A DNA stretch of 20,314 bases from Bacteroidota bacterium. Its GTDB lineage: Bacteria > Bacteroidota > Bacteroidia > AKYH767-A > OLB10. Both the position numbers and the translations under genes were made by a program. The stretch covers positions 1 through 20,314 of the forward strand of contig JADJOZ010000023.1 of assembly GCA_016713525.1 (NCBI GenBank), in the 5' to 3' direction. Under the pieces are notes generated by a model. The model saw nothing but the letters and a program-made list of their open reading frames with translations, did no database searches and was not told where the DNA came from. Shown piece after piece: positions 19,649 to 20,314 of the stretch (position 1 is its first letter; every line of letters begins with the position of its first letter).

Positions 19649-20276
19649 TGTTATGCATTATCAAGATCATTTAGGCGGTGGACAAAGGGTCTCTCCGACA
19701 GAAGCGGCTATTCAAAATCAGACTACGGAGAATTTTTAAGTGATGCACGAAACTTATGTTCGGATACTACCTTTGAATCCGCTGCATTGGGGCATAGGTT
19801 AATCAAGCGGAAAATGATGCGCTTCGTATATGCAGTTAGGAATGGGAACATCAGAAACGGATGGAGTTGGAAGACCAAAGATCTATTCCTTTCGGGGCGT
19901 TGTTTATGTTTCTCACAGCAATTATTCCACTTGCCTACATTTTTGCAGTGTCTTATAAAAAAAGATCGGATAACACTTATTTCCGGGTTATTTATTTTAT
20001 TCTTATCTGCATTAATCTTTCAAAAGCATAATCCCGCCATTCAGCCGGAATGGTTATTGACTTTTGGTGATTCTTTTCCACATGTTTCTGCGCTGTTTCA
20101 GGATATCTTAGTTCCTATTAAAGTATTCGATGGGTAGGGTAATCAATTCAACAGCCGATTTTTTCAGGCGGAAGGAATTGTCCTTGGTTCTACTTTTAGC
20201 ACCAGCAGACTGGCCAATGCAGATGAGATGTCTGTTTGTGTGTCACCCCAGGAGGAGGAGCAGGGAGTTCCTTTAG
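19649..20276 (+). CDS. Membrane protein with glycine-rich C-terminus (frameshifted)
   Basis: The likely start is the ATG near 19653 (MHYQDHLGGGQRVSPTEAAI then QNQTTENF), followed by VMHETYVRILPLNPLHWG. A central part reads GALFMFLTAIIPLAYIFAVS then YKKRSDN in one frame (19897-19975) and ITLISGLFILFLSALIFQKH then NPAIQPEWLLTFG in another (19970-20070), giving two membrane segments. The end becomes AEGIVLGSTF and then PGGGAGSSF-like residues with TAG at 20274-20276. From memory, a family of Bacteroidota proteins beside DUF2157 genes has this plan: soluble head with SPTEAAI, two spans, and a FGGGxFGGGGAG tail. Rebuilt length is about 205 residues. Alternative reading: the long open frame from 19634 with two clear spans but a poor head. 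Function unknown. Confidence 0.6.
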
Positions 20277-20314
20277 ATTATTCTTCACCCTGCCTTTTCA
20301 GGATGTCTTCCATT

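Noticed and set aside
20278..20314. C-terminus of a leftward gene entering from the right edge (MEDILKRQGEE then stop at 20278-20280)
   Set aside because: Only about a dozen codons are visible, too few to identify a protein; it is merely compatible with a convergent gene beyond the window.

Overview
The window reads as chromosomal DNA of a Bacteroidota bacterium (Chitinophagales, Sphingobacteriales or Flavobacteriales type; the sequence does not decide which). The evidence is a moderately AT-rich base composition, at least five proteins that carry or should carry a type IX secretion (T9SS) type A C-terminal sorting domain, a DUF7619-type surface protein, the short second DnaE typical of Bacteroidota, an hmgA-hppD pair of Bacteroidota type, and clusters of the intergenic repeat GCGCTGCCCTGAGCGAAGTC.

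The most important caveat is that almost every gene longer than about 300 bp is cut by single-base insertions or deletions, plus some substitutions. The reading frame can be followed by jumping between frames, and the rebuilt proteins keep their family motifs, order and length. Unrelated genes are hit at a similar rate, including a DNA polymerase and central tyrosine catabolism. I infer unpolished long-read or low-coverage sequence rather than a decayed replicon. Gene spans below are therefore whole reconstructed genes running from the first recognisable start to the last recognisable stop, not single open frames.

Layout. 1-1601 (-): large secreted beta-propeller-like protein running off the left edge. 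1785-3201 (-): secreted repeat protein with a T9SS tail. 3455-3742 (+): C-terminal remnant of DNA polymerase IV. 3741-3850: hairpin-rich TCATT repeats. 3955-4311 (+): orphan T9SS tail. 4380-5314 (+): small secreted T9SS protein. 5634-8538 (+): short-type DNA polymerase III alpha subunit. 8544-8729: heptamer repeats and four copies of the GCGCTGCC repeat. 8881-9490 and 9494-11447 (-): two neighbouring secreted proteins sharing an N-terminal domain type. 11580-12412 (-): tandem-domain universal stress protein. About 12500-14042 (-): subtilisin-family protease. 14060-14747 (-): SRAP/YedK-HMCES peptidase. About 14860-16081 and 16112-17271 (+): homogentisate 1,2-dioxygenase and 4-hydroxyphenylpyruvate dioxygenase. 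17298-17353: probable bidirectional terminator. 17374-17864 (-): DinB-fold metalloprotein. 17942-20276 (+): three membrane-protein genes in tandem, the first of DUF2157 type.

Themes. hppD and hmgA catalyse two consecutive steps of tyrosine breakdown (4-hydroxyphenylpyruvate to homogentisate to maleylacetoacetate). SRAP, the short DnaE and the Pol IV remnant are all DNA-damage or translesion functions that travel together in Bacteroidota, although here they are separated. The rest is mainly cell-surface and envelope proteins. I found no tRNA, rRNA, CRISPR array, transposase or phage gene, and no clearly novel system; the most unusual structures are the two 5'-truncated gene ends beside the 3.74-3.85 kb repeat.
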